64,000 nt of DNA from Phaeoceros laevis (lineage: Eukaryota > Anthocerotophyta > Anthocerotopsida > Notothyladales), in assembly GCA_049999765.1 (NCBI GenBank), contig JBNGIQ010008455.1, forward strand, positions 26,304 to 90,303, in the 5' to 3' direction. Both the position numbers and the translations under genes were made by a program. Each line of letters opens with the position of its first letter. The first letter of the stretch is position 1. Positions 42,301 to 51,079 of the stretch are shown piece by piece. Below the pieces are notes generated by a model, which was not told the DNA's origin, did no database searches, and worked only from the letters and a program-made list of their open reading frames with translations.

Positions 42301-43336
42301 CACCTTCCTCCCGCATCTGCTCATAGAGCTGCAATGCCTTTTCTGCCTGGCCCTGCTGGACATATGCTGTGAGCATCGCATTCCATGTCACAACATCACG
42401 CTGGGACAGCCCATCAAACACATTCTTCGCATCGACAATACTCCCACACCTTCCATACATGTCCACCAGACACGTACCTACGAACAGATCAGATTCATAC
42501 CTGTATTTTGTAGCTTCGGCATGTATGCGTTTGCCCACTTCCAAGCTGGATATGCTGCCGGCAGCTCTGAGTAGGCTAACAAAGGTGTATTTGTCTGGCT
42601 CCACGCCTTGCTCTCTCATACTGTCATACATGTCTAGCGCCTTCTGACCTTGTCCAGCCGTGGTGTAACCAGATATCACTGCTGTCCACGACAGCACAGT
42701 TCGGTGTGGCAAGGAGTGAAAAACTGGAAGCGCATCTTCAAGGCCACCACACTTCACGAAGGTGCTCACCATATCTTCACCGAGAAACTTGCTGGACTCT
42801 AACCCATGCTTGACCAAATGAGCATGCACTTGCCTAGCCTGAGTCAGAGCTTTCCATTTCATGCACGCCTTCAGGAGGCACCTGTATAAATTCTCCGGTG
42901 GAACCTTTCCTTGCTCGTCCATGCTCAGAAGGATATTGAGCGCTTTGTCCAGCTGCCCCTTAGAGCAGAGACTGTGAAATTCATCAGCTGGTCTAGAAGG
43001 CCCGAAAGACCACAACCCTTTGGATCCCCCTGGACCAGTGCGTTCTGCATTTGAAACGGCTAGCCGGGAGCCTGCAGATAAAAGCTTGTCTGGAGAATTG
43101 TACAGTCGGACCTTCCCTGATGTCCTGTCCAGTGAGTCAGGGACTCTTTGCTCCAGCCTGTTGACATGCGACTCTGACGGGTTCGCAACTGTATCCTCGA
43201 AAACCTTCTGTTTCTCAGGGGGACGGGCGCTGGGTTTGATCCCGCTGATTCTTGTAGCAGAAGCAACAAAGCCAGTAGTTCGGGAGTTCCCATTTGCACC
43301 CACTGTGAGAACTTCACAGGATCTCGAAATTGCCAT
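39335..43336 (-). CDS. Giant PPR protein A (PLS class, E domain, no DYW)
   Basis: One uninterrupted exon. The open frame begins at 43429 with GTG, but the first ATG is at 43336 (MAISRSCEVLTVG), giving 1333 residues with a likely organelle-targeting N-terminus. About 30 PPR motifs in P-L-S order follow, with the usual VVSWNAMLAAYAQQGQAEKAL and FVGNTLVSMYGKCGSIVDA helices. Six L motifs carry an unusual insertion of about 15-20 residues beginning LAEKE and ending K.L..GK. The protein ends with an E domain (LLGRAGYCRSVQDLLSIMP, GESWIEHEHRLYSFLVGD) and has no DYW deaminase. PPR proteins of this kind bind single-stranded organelle RNA; lacking DYW, it would need a partner for editing or act in processing. 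It is divergent from a close relative, 365 bp away. Confidence 0.93.
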   Translation of the reverse strand: MAISRSCEVLTVGANGNSRTTGFVASATRISGIKPSARPPEKQKVFEDTVANPSESHVNRLEQRVPDSLDRTSGKVRLYNSPDKLLSAGSRLAVSNAERTGPGGSKGLWSFGPSRPADEFHSLCSKGQLDKALNILLSMDEQGKVPPENLYRCLLKACMKWKALTQARQVHAHLVKHGLESSKFLGEDMVSTFVKCGGLEDALPVFHSLPHRTVLSWTAVISGYTTAGQGQKALDMYDSMREQGVEPDKYTFVSLLRAAGSISSLEVGKRIHAEATKYRYESDLFVGTCLVDMYGRCGSIVDAKNVFDGLSQRDVVTWNAMLTAYVQQGQAEKALQLYEQMREEGAKPNSRTFVATLQACGALAEKEIKDEGTTKEKALERGKAVYGDAQREGHGSDLFLGSTLVSMLGKCGSIVDAQDAFDGLSKRNVVSWNALLAAYAQQGQAQKVLQLYERMQKEGVSSNDRTFVTALQACSILAEKEEDVLVEGQVIKPKSLQLGRALHDDVRRKNCNSNLFVGNTLVCMYRKCGSIVDAENAFQQLSKRDVVSWRVMLTAYAQQGQAQKALQLYDEMKEEGVSSDVWTFVSALQACAMLAEKAEDAPVDVRYTKMKCLEHGKVIHADARRKGYASDTFVLNTLISMYGKCGSIILAQHVFDGLLQREVVSWNAMLNACAQQGEAAKALQLYEQMQEEGFSPDEWSFVSTIQSCGMLAEEEEGVLVDGQLTKVKSIEKGKAIQVEARKRGYDSDVFVGNTLVSMYGKCGSMLLAQQVFDGLSQRDLVSWNVMLMICVQQSQAAKALQFYERMVEEGSSADVWTFVSSAQACGMLAEMGQESIVDECATKATYLKKGKAIHAEACRNGFQSDVFLGCTLIGMYGKCGSVLDTQYVFNRLANQSEVAWAAMLSACVEQGQGESALQLYETMQHEGVSPDVRSFVSVLQACGMIAENEDDDFMDGQAAKVKSLQQGKAIHADACRRGYGTDLFLISTLISMYGKCGSTLDAQHVFDGYSDQSVVAWNSMLSGYVEQGQAEKALELYRQMQDENLSPDDVTFVCTLQACSDTGSLHMCRQIHHTITLAEKKLSPLLATTLIHAYGRCASMVDAQAVFQSMPHPDVVSWNALIAGYARDGQFAASLQSFSQMLLAGVNPDRVTFLSLLSACSYGGLVDKGVEYFHSMSRDYGLTPEIEHYVSLVDLLGRAGYCRSVQDLLSIMPMQPNLSMLLCQLGACRKHGKVVLAKQAFDHAVHLQPTHPAAYVLMSNIYADAGLWECSKKVVEARQKAGARKKPGESWIEHEHRLYSFLVGDQDHPQPEPLSDLLGRVWFELKEVANSMS

Positions 43337-43701
43337 GAACCTGTCACAAGCGAAGCACAACCTCTGCTCACCAGGACAGGCACACGCGGGCCGCCGCAGG
43401 CCATTGATGGATTCCACACTATTGGCCACTCTCGCTCTGAGCGCGGTACAAGCAGTCGATTTCGCTTAACTAAAACTACGGGTGTTCGATAGATTCTGCA
43501 AGACTAGTCCCGTCACAGGAAGTTCAATTCAGCTCCGGAACCTGAACCAAACTGATTGTCGAGAATGTTGCCTCCGCAAGCTGCTCATAGCCCCAGCGAG
43601 CCTAGTGGGATTCGAGGTCCAAGTCCTGGGTCTCTGACTATCGTGCAACATTCTCTGACATCACATTGCGCTCTTCCTTCTCTGCTGTTTGTTACCTGTC
43701 G
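43337..43701. promoter_or_regulatory. Shared divergent promoter of two PPR genes
   Basis: 365 bp between the start codons of two head-to-head paralogues. No clear TATA box or named element is visible, but the space is too small for separate long promoters. Confidence 0.45.
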
Positions 43702-46700
43702 ATGACGGGGTTGGATGTTAGTCATCTCTCCCCTACTGCTGCAAATTGGAAATGCTATTTGTGTCTGCGCGTTTCGTCGCGCACCCGTCGAAGCAGGAGA
43801 AGTGTTGGCGGGACAGGTCGAAATAGTTCCCCACAGGATTCGATTTCACGTCCCTCGGAATGGCGGGACAACAGGCTCGGTACAAGATGGCCCCGGCATC
43901 TAGACATCATTACCACATCGCGAGGGGTCCCCAGATCAAGCAATCAGTACAAGCCAATCCTGGCAAACTTACCTCTAGCCACCTTGAGTCCCCAGCTGCA
44001 AAGTGGCCTGGGGACACCAGACGAGTCTTTTGGACCATCCGGTGAACGTCAGAATCTCATCCAGAAGGAACAGGTGCTGGAAATCCTGTTCCAAATGGAC
44101 CAGCAAGGCACGGTTCCATCACCGACTATGTATCGCTCTCTCTTGAAGGCCTGCGCTAGAAGAAAGGCTTTGCAGCTGGCTAAGCGAGTTCATGCTCATC
44201 TCGCCAAACACGGGTTGGAGTCTCATAAGTCTCTTGGAGAATATTTGGTGAACATGCTGGTGAAGTGCGGTGGTCTTGAGGATGCCCTGCAATTATTTCA
44301 CAGGTTGCCTGTCCGAACAGTTTTTTCCTGGACAGCTGTGATATCTGGTTACACCTCAGCCGGACAGAATCGGGAAGCTTTAGATGTGTATAACTGTATG
44401 CGGGGGAAAGGCATACATCCAGACAAGTACACCTTTGTCAGCTTGCTCAAAGCTTGTGGCAGCCTATTCGATCTGCAAGAGGGAAAACGCATTCACGCGG
44501 AGGTTGTTAAGTACAGGTGCGAATCCGATTTTTTTGTAGGAACTGGTCTTGTGGACATGTACGGCAAGTGTGGCAGCATCGTGGATGCTCAAAATGTGTT
44601 TGATGGCTTGCGCAAGCGTGATGTGGTTGCGTGGACTGTGCTTCTTGCCGCCTATGTCCAACAGGGCCAAGCAGAGAAAGCCCTACAGCTTTATGAACAA
44701 ATATGGAAGGAAGGCGTCAGTCCAGATGACCGGACCTTCGTGAGCGCAATCCAAGCATGTGGCATACTTGCAGAGAAGGAAGAGTATACTGCAGCCGATG
44801 GGCGATTGACCAAGCTAAAGTCTCTGAGGAGGGCGAAATCACTACATGCCGATGTCCAGAGGAGGGGCTATAATTCAGATGTGTTTATTTGCACCACCCT
44901 TGTTAGTATATATGGAAAGTGTGGGAGCCTTGTGGACGCACAGGACGTCTTTGATAAATTGTCCCCACGAAATGTAGTGTCTTGGAATGCGATGATCGGG
45001 GCATATGCACAGCAGGGCCAAGCAGAGAAAGCTTTGTACTTGTATGACCAAATGCAGGAGGAAGGTGTGAGCCACAATGATCGAACATTTGTAAGTGCAG
45101 TTCAAGCATGTGCGATGCTTGCAGAGAAAGAAGTCGATGGGCAATTGATCAAAGTAAGTTCTTTGGAAAAGGGTAGGGCAATACACGATGATGTCAGGAG
45201 GAAAGGATATGTTTCAGATGGGTTCGTCTGTAACACCCTCATCAGCATGTATGGTAAGTGTGGGAGCATTGTGGATGCGGAGGATGTGTTTGATGGGCTG
45301 CCCCAGCCCGATGTCGTCTCGTGGAACGCATTGCTCATGGCTTATGTGCAACAAGGCGAAGCACAGAAGGCTCTGAAGCTGTACAGACAAATGCAAGAGA
45401 AGGGTGGGTCTCCAGATGATCGAACTTTTGTAAGTGTACTCCAAGCATGTGGGATGCTAGCAGAGGAAGAAACAGATCTAGCGGATGATCAAGTTATTCG
45501 ATTCAAGTCTTTGGAGGAGGGCAAGGCAGTACATGCTGATGCATGGAAAAATGGGCACGACTCAGATGTTTTCATCAGGAACACCCTCGTTAGTATGTAT
45601 GGCAAGTGTGGAAGCATAGTAGATGCCCAGCGTGTGTTTGATGGTTTATCTCAGCATGATGTTGTATCATGGAATGCAATGCTTGCAGCATACACTCAAC
45701 AGGGCCTAGCAGAGCAGGCCTTGCAGTTGTATGAGCAAATGCAGAAAGGAGGTGGGAGCCCTGATAATTGGACCTGTGTGAGCATGCTGCAAACATGTGG
45801 TATGCTTGCAGAGATTGAAGTTGTTGTGGATGCGCAACGTACCAAAATAAAGTCTCTGGAAAAGGGAAAGGCAATTCATGCCGTAGCCTGGAGGAAAGGT
45901 TACGATTCTGATAGTTTTGTGAGGAGCAGCCTTGTAAGTATGTACGGGAAGTGTGGGGATATTGTGGATGCACAGTCTGTGTTTGATGGATCGTTTGAGC
46001 GGGACATGGCATCATGGAATGCAATGCTTGCAGCATATGCCCAGGAAGGCGAGGCAACCATGGCTTTGCAGCTCTATGTGCAGTTACTTGAGGAAGGCAC
46101 GAGTCCAGATGTTCGGACATTTGTGAGCTTGCTCCAATCATGTAGCACACTTGCAGAGAAGGAAGGTAATCTTCTGGAGGAGGGGGCCATCAAAGTAAAG
46201 ACTCTTGAAATAGGGAAGGCGATACATGCCAACGCTCATAAGAAGGGCTATGGCAGTGATTTATTTGTAGGTAGTACCCTCATCAGCTTGTATGGAAAGT
46301 GTGGCGCCATTTTAGATGCGCAAGCTGTTTTTGACGGTATGTCCCATCACAGTGTTGTGGGATGGACTGCAATCATCTCAACCTATGTTGATCATGGTAT
46401 GGGAGAGAAAGCTTTGCAGTTGTACAGGCAAATGCAAGCAGAGGGCGTGATTCCAGACGATATCACGCTTAGGTTCACGTTGGAAGCATGTAGCAACACA
46501 GGAAGCTTGGATGCCTGCCGGGAGATTCATCATGATATAGTGTCGTCCGAGAAGGGTTTGACTCCTCTTTTGGCTACCACTCTCCTTCACGCATACGGGA
46601 CGTGTGCAAGTATGGTGGAAGCTCAGGACTTGTTTGACGCTCTGCCACAGCCTGATGTGGTGTCGTGGAATGCATTGATTGCTGGTTATGCCCGACAAGG

Positions 46701-47331
46701 AAACTATGCAGCAAGCTTGCACTGCTACGAGCAGATGAAACTGAATAGCATCGTACCAGATGGAGTCACATTTCTTTCTGTTATCTCAGCATGCAGTCAC
46801 GGTGGCCTAGTGGACAAAGGCATTGAGTACTTCGAGTCGATGAGCAGAGACTTTGGTCTAGAGCCAGGGGTTGAGCATTATGTCAGTATGGTAGACCTCC
46901 TGGGACGGGCAGGGTTGTTCACGAGGATACAACACCTGCTGTCCATCATGCCAGTACAGCCGGACCTAGCAATGTGGCTGTGTTTACTGGGTTCCTGCCG
47001 AAAGCATCGCAAGGTTGCCTTGGCAAAAGGGGCCTTTGATCAAGCTGTGAGTCTGAATCCAAAACATGCTGCTGCATATGTGTTGATGTCAAATATCTAT
47101 GCCGATGCTGGCCTGCTGCACTGTGCAAAGGAGGTCAATGCCATGGAACAAGCAGCTCTTGCATGGAAAAAGCCTCCTGGCCAGAGCTGGATCGAGCATG
47201 AAAAGGAGGTGACTACCTTCGTGGTAGGAGGAAAGCACCCAGAGCACCAACAGCTGCGTCTCCTCTTAAGAAATTTAGCAGAGTACATTACAAAACCGCA
47301 CTGCACAACTCAAGTTGCTCAACAACATTAA
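43702..47331 (+). CDS. Giant PPR protein B (PLS class, E domain, no DYW)
   Basis: One uninterrupted exon. The frame opens at a TTG (43666); the first ATG at 43702 (MTGLDVSHLSPTAANWK) gives 1209 residues. The N-terminus is rich in Arg and Ser, as expected for an organelle transit peptide. PPR motifs run in P-L-S triplets, and five L motifs carry the same LAEKE...K.KSLEKGK insertion seen in PPR protein A. The E domain ends QSWIEHEKEVTTFVVGGKH and no DYW follows. PPR A and B are clearly paralogous by inverted duplication, A having one more insertion-bearing module. A broken copy of this gene's last 630 bp lies at 51080-51790. The predicted role is sequence-specific RNA binding in plastid or mitochondrion; the target is unknown. 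Confidence 0.93.
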   Translation: MTGLDVSHLSPTAANWKCYLCLRVSSRTRRSRRSVGGTGRNSSPQDSISRPSEWRDNRLGTRWPRHLDIITTSRGVPRSSNQYKPILANLPLATLSPQLQSGLGTPDESFGPSGERQNLIQKEQVLEILFQMDQQGTVPSPTMYRSLLKACARRKALQLAKRVHAHLAKHGLESHKSLGEYLVNMLVKCGGLEDALQLFHRLPVRTVFSWTAVISGYTSAGQNREALDVYNCMRGKGIHPDKYTFVSLLKACGSLFDLQEGKRIHAEVVKYRCESDFFVGTGLVDMYGKCGSIVDAQNVFDGLRKRDVVAWTVLLAAYVQQGQAEKALQLYEQIWKEGVSPDDRTFVSAIQACGILAEKEEYTAADGRLTKLKSLRRAKSLHADVQRRGYNSDVFICTTLVSIYGKCGSLVDAQDVFDKLSPRNVVSWNAMIGAYAQQGQAEKALYLYDQMQEEGVSHNDRTFVSAVQACAMLAEKEVDGQLIKVSSLEKGRAIHDDVRRKGYVSDGFVCNTLISMYGKCGSIVDAEDVFDGLPQPDVVSWNALLMAYVQQGEAQKALKLYRQMQEKGGSPDDRTFVSVLQACGMLAEEETDLADDQVIRFKSLEEGKAVHADAWKNGHDSDVFIRNTLVSMYGKCGSIVDAQRVFDGLSQHDVVSWNAMLAAYTQQGLAEQALQLYEQMQKGGGSPDNWTCVSMLQTCGMLAEIEVVVDAQRTKIKSLEKGKAIHAVAWRKGYDSDSFVRSSLVSMYGKCGDIVDAQSVFDGSFERDMASWNAMLAAYAQEGEATMALQLYVQLLEEGTSPDVRTFVSLLQSCSTLAEKEGNLLEEGAIKVKTLEIGKAIHANAHKKGYGSDLFVGSTLISLYGKCGAILDAQAVFDGMSHHSVVGWTAIISTYVDHGMGEKALQLYRQMQAEGVIPDDITLRFTLEACSNTGSLDACREIHHDIVSSEKGLTPLLATTLLHAYGTCASMVEAQDLFDALPQPDVVSWNALIAGYARQGNYAASLHCYEQMKLNSIVPDGVTFLSVISACSHGGLVDKGIEYFESMSRDFGLEPGVEHYVSMVDLLGRAGLFTRIQHLLSIMPVQPDLAMWLCLLGSCRKHRKVALAKGAFDQAVSLNPKHAAAYVLMSNIYADAGLLHCAKEVNAMEQAALAWKKPPGQSWIEHEKEVTTFVVGGKHPEHQQLRLLLRNLAEYITKPHCTTQVAQQH

Positions 47332-47600
47332 ATAACTCTTTCCATTACTACAAACGTCCTGAAATCGCACGGATTCGCACCGGAATACTGGCCACTGGGA
47401 TGGGTGAAACTTAGCTGCAAAGTCCTCCTGAAAGGCTTGCTGCTTGGTCAGCTATAGGACTCTGCTCCCGCCACTTGAGGCGGATGAGGGGAACAATCCT
47501 ACGGCCTACTTCGTCCTGGGTTGGTTTGCACTGTCTGTGGTGCTCAATATGTTCTTCCATAACCCACCGGCTCCTCAAGTCTTCTTCTCGCAGTTTTTCT
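47332..47600 (+). pseudogene. Remnant of a duplicated NdhU gene
   Basis: Directly after the PPR B stop, the sequence matches the region leading into NdhU at 51780-51927. It jumps at the start codon (AGCTATA instead of AGCTATGG) to the last 45 codons of NdhU (GEADEG..PTAYFVLGWFALSVVLN). The internal 500 bp, including the J-like domain, are deleted. Confidence 0.8.
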
Positions 47601-48181
47601 CAGTCCAGGCTGTACATTTTCGGTTCCAGATCAGCTGAGACAATACCCCGATGGATTGAAAAGCACGGTATAATCACCCTTAACCCCTACGGGTTTCGTT
47701 GTTTTTTCTCATTTGGTCAAACTTGAATTTTTTAGTCAGCAAAACAACTTGTTTTATGGAAAAAGTTTGTTGAGTGTATAGACTAGCCCATGTACTAAGC
47801 TTTTCAAAAAACATAGTACTCGTAAGGAAACAAAACAAATCCCATTGCGATATGATCCATATTCCATACACTTTGTTTTCGATTATAAGGGCGGTTCTTG
47901 GTGGTTATCTTTCAATGTAGGTTATTTTGCATATCTAATTCTACACATGTATATCATACAATGATACACAACTACTTTAGGAAAACCAAGGAACTTTATT
48001 GAAGAGAAGAGGAACAACCATGTTTTTGGCACAAACTTTATTACTGGCACGTCACTTGGAGTTTATTGGTGCATGTCTCAAAGTCGATTGCCACAACTGC
48101 AGAGAGTAATCACAAATGCATTATTTGCTTTGCTTTGCCCATTTGAACACAAGCAGAAGGCGAAGCTTCAGTTGAACAGAC
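47601..48181. other. Non-coding stretch
   Basis: AT-rich sequence with no supported gene; 3' side of the orphan importin exon. Confidence 0.4.
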
Positions 48182-48364
48182 CTGAATACCATCTTCCAGC
48201 ATGTTCAATTCATCTGGTTGATTTACATCTGTGCAGTTCTCAAGAATTGGGAAAAGCAGGTCATATGCTATAGTAGACTGTGGCCCAAGGGAGTTAATAA
48301 GCCTTTGTAGCGCAATTAGAACTTGAATACGGAGTAGACTCTGTCCAGCTGATTCTTGCCACAC
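48182..48364 (-). pseudogene. Isolated importin-11-like exon
   Basis: A 61-codon block flanked by canonical splice signals (CGCCAG before, GTCTGT after). It reads LLRIQVLIALQRLINSLGPQ and YDLLFPILENC, then NQPDELNMLEDGIQ. This is the signature of the importin-11/Kap120 nuclear transport receptor (DINSPDELNMLED in relatives). No neighbouring exons of that roughly 1000-residue protein are present within the window, so this is a copied or stranded exon. Confidence 0.6.
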
Positions 48365-48659
48365 CTGGCGACAGTAGCCAATGAACAGATATAATACATC
48401 CAGAAGAAGGAACCATTCAACGCTACACAGCACGTAGTACAACTGCACAATAATCCAGATATGATCAGCGCATGCAAACTTTGAGTAAGACTTCTGAATT
48501 CACATAGTAATCAGAGCAGGGGTGCAAAAGAGGAAGTCCAAGAGAAAGGCAACAATCTCAATTTGACGGGGATAGAGTTAAGTAAGCACCTTCACACCCA
48601 AGAGAAAGACTACAATCTCTCGCACTCACACCTGAGCACTGGCTAGATCTTCAGTATTC

Positions 48660-50235
48660 TCACGGTCGTCCCTTACAACTGCAACGCCCGTTTGCGAATC
48701 GATGCACACGGTACCCATCCCTTACCACAATGTCTCTCTGTTCAAGCCTTGACATGATTTCCGTGGAGCTGTGGCAGTCACTGCACATGCGTAGATTCTT
48801 CGTTACCACCAGAGGTGTCCCACTCGGAGTGTTCAACAGACCAAACGCCAGAGCTAGCTTCTCCGCATGCCCACAAAGCACATCTTCCTTTTCCTTCTGA
48901 CTCAGTGGCTTCAACACCAACTTTGTGTGAGGTACGTGGCCTCCTTCCTGCTTCACACGTGCATTTGCGCTCTCTACCTTAAGCGCAATATCCTTTCTCC
49001 TTTCGCCCACCAGAAATCTGTGTACCTCCTTATTCACCTCAATGCTCGCCACTGCAGGTTTCTTGTTAGCTCCTGCTGCCCTTCTCTGCGTTTCAGTCCT
49101 CTCTACATCGGTCCACCTACCCGCATCTGCGTAGGCATTGGCCATGAGCACATAGGCAGACGCCCTTTGAGGGTCCAGCCTAACAATGCTTTCAAAACAC
49201 CACTCAGCCCTCTCTATATCCCCGAGACTTTTGCAGGCATTCAACAACGACGTCAAGCCCACCACATTACTTCGGCCTTTACATGATAATAGCATCTTCT
49301 CTGCATCATCTAAATGGCCAGCACGCGCAAGAAGATCAGTCATGCAGGTGTAGTGCTCAATAGTAGGTTTGATGCCATGCTGTTCAACCATGGAATCCAA
49401 GTGTTTGCGACCCTCGTGGACCAGTCCCTCATGACTGCATGCTACTAGAAGGCAAGTAAAAGTAACATCATTAGGATGAACACCGGCAACTAACATCTCC
49501 TCAAAACAAGCTAGTGCCTTGCGACCTTCATCACAAGCACCATACCCAGCAATCAGGGCAGTCCATGTCACCACATCCTTTGTGGCCATGCTGTCAAAAA
49601 CCTGTCGCGCATCTTCCAGCTCACCACATTTTGCATACATGTCCACCAGGCAGTTGCCCACCACTACGTTNNNNNNNNNNNNNNNNNNNNNNNNNNNNNN
49701 NNNNNNNNNNNNNNNNNNNNNNNNNNNNNNNNNNNNNNNNNNNNNNNNNNNNNNNNNNNNNNNNNNNNNNNNNNNNNNNNNNNNNNNNNNNNNNNNNNNN
49801 NNNNNNNNNNNNNNNNNNNNNNNNNNNNNNNNNNNNNNNNNNNNNNNNNNNNNNNNNNNNNNNNNNNNNNNNNNNNNNNNNNNNNNNNNNNNNNNNNNNN
49901 NNNNNNNNNNNNNNNNNNNNNNNNNNNNNNNNNNNNNNNNNNNNNNNNNNNNNNNNNNNNNNNNNNNNNNNNNNNNNNNNNNNNNNNNNNNNNNNNNNNN
50001 NNNNNNNNNNNNNNNNNNNNNNNNNNNNNNNNNNNNNNNNNNNNNNNNNNNNNNNNNNNNNNNNNNNNNNGTACAGCAGAGAGGAGGACACACGAGATTG
50101 TTTCTCCGCCAAGACGGTCATAGCGTCCACTGCTGGACTTAGCTGCCCATTCTCACAAAGTTGTTCGATGACAGCCTGAGCCGTTTCGTACCCTTGGCAC
50201 TCTGGCACCGTCGGAGCACCAGCATTATGATGCAA
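48660..50235 (-). CDS. PPR-DYW protein ending in GRP (candidate U-to-C RNA editor)
   Basis: The C-terminal part is open from the gap to the stop at 48660. PPR motifs (NVVVGNCLVDMYAKCGELED, VVTWTALIAGYG) lead into an E/E+ domain (MTDLLARAGHLDDAEKML, KPAVASIEVNKEVHRFLVG). The DYW deaminase follows: zinc/catalytic HAEK in LCGHAEKLALAFGLLN, CSDCHS, then RFANGRCSCKGRP. The last three residues are GRP, not DYW. A 400-N gap (49671-50070) removes the middle PPR repeats. Beyond it, SAYIQPLLHH and ETAQAVIEQLCENGQLSPAV continue the N-terminal PPR part; the true start lies further up, probably in the 50240-50670 segment, but a one-base frame break near 50255 intervenes. Predicted role: organellar RNA editing. 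The direction (U-to-C) is inferred only from the tail. Confidence 0.85.
49671..50070. other. Assembly gap (400 N) inside the PPR-DYW gene
   Basis: 400 N replace the central PPR repeats. Tandemly similar repeats are a likely cause. Confidence 0.95.
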
Positions 50236-50669
50236 AAGAGGTTGGATGTAGGCTGAGCAGACCGTCCAACCTGCTTGTCCAAGGCAGCCAGCTCCGCATC
50301 CACCCAGTCAGGCTTGTAGAAGTTGTTCAGCCACAGGGGCTCCTTGGACTCCTTGTGCCTGAAGTCGGGAGAGCGCGCGCTCTTTTTGTTCGTCCTGCAG
50401 TCCCAACACAATGTGGGGTCCAAGAAATACTGCCTCCACAACAACTCTTGTCGTTCTCCTGCACTGATAGTCTCCGTTATGCATAGCTTGGCTGCTAAGC
50501 CACAGCACGGCACAAATGTGCGGCTTGTAGAAATCCATTGCCTCGGAGGCACATTTAACCTCCCCTCCAGCTCCAGGGTGTGGGCCTGCCTCTCAGCTGC
50601 TGGCATCCAAAACCCCTCATGTTGCATCCCGTTGGTGGTGGTCAACGGTACGTGGAGGAAATGCGCCAT
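50236..50669 (-). CDS. Likely N-terminal segment of the PPR-DYW protein
   Basis: The minus frame reads a CxxC-bearing block (LCWDCRTNKK) followed by SPDFRHKESKEPLWLNNFYK and PDWVDAELAALDKQ. This leads to the PPR N-terminus at 50235 in a frame one base off. The block looks conserved and PPR-associated, but I cannot name the domain. Either a sequencing indel near 50255 or an unrecognised splice would join the two parts. Confidence 0.45.
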
Positions 50670-51060
50670 TGCTACCTCTGCAAAAACTGGAGCACTTGGC
50701 TATGGCGGCCTCGGACTGGGAAATGTTATCCAGGTCAAGCGCAGCCACAAGCCACGGTGGCCTGCGGTTTGAACTCACAGGGAAGCACCAGCAGCAGGGA
50801 CATCTGTCGGAAAAGTCACGACACCGGGCCTGGCATCCCCATTCCAGCCGCGAGGCAGGGCGCAACCCTGCTGCTGGGCATCGCCTTCCTCCCTGTGCAA
50901 GAAGCTGTATGATTCCTATCATAATATAAAAAAAAGCTGTATGATTCGTAAAGATTTATTTCGTAAGAATTTACGAAAAAAGCACATCCTTCAAATGGCC
51001 CATTTTATGTAGACGATCTGAGTATTGTACTCTATGAGTCTATGGAAACGGTTGCATCCA
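50670..51060. other. Intergenic stretch with short direct repeats
   Basis: No gene is supported. AGCTGTATGATTC occurs twice about 32 bp apart near 50903-50947, followed by an AT-rich hairpin-like TTCGTAA/TTACGAA pair. Confidence 0.45.
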
Positions 51061-51079
51061 CAAATACCGTATATATGCA

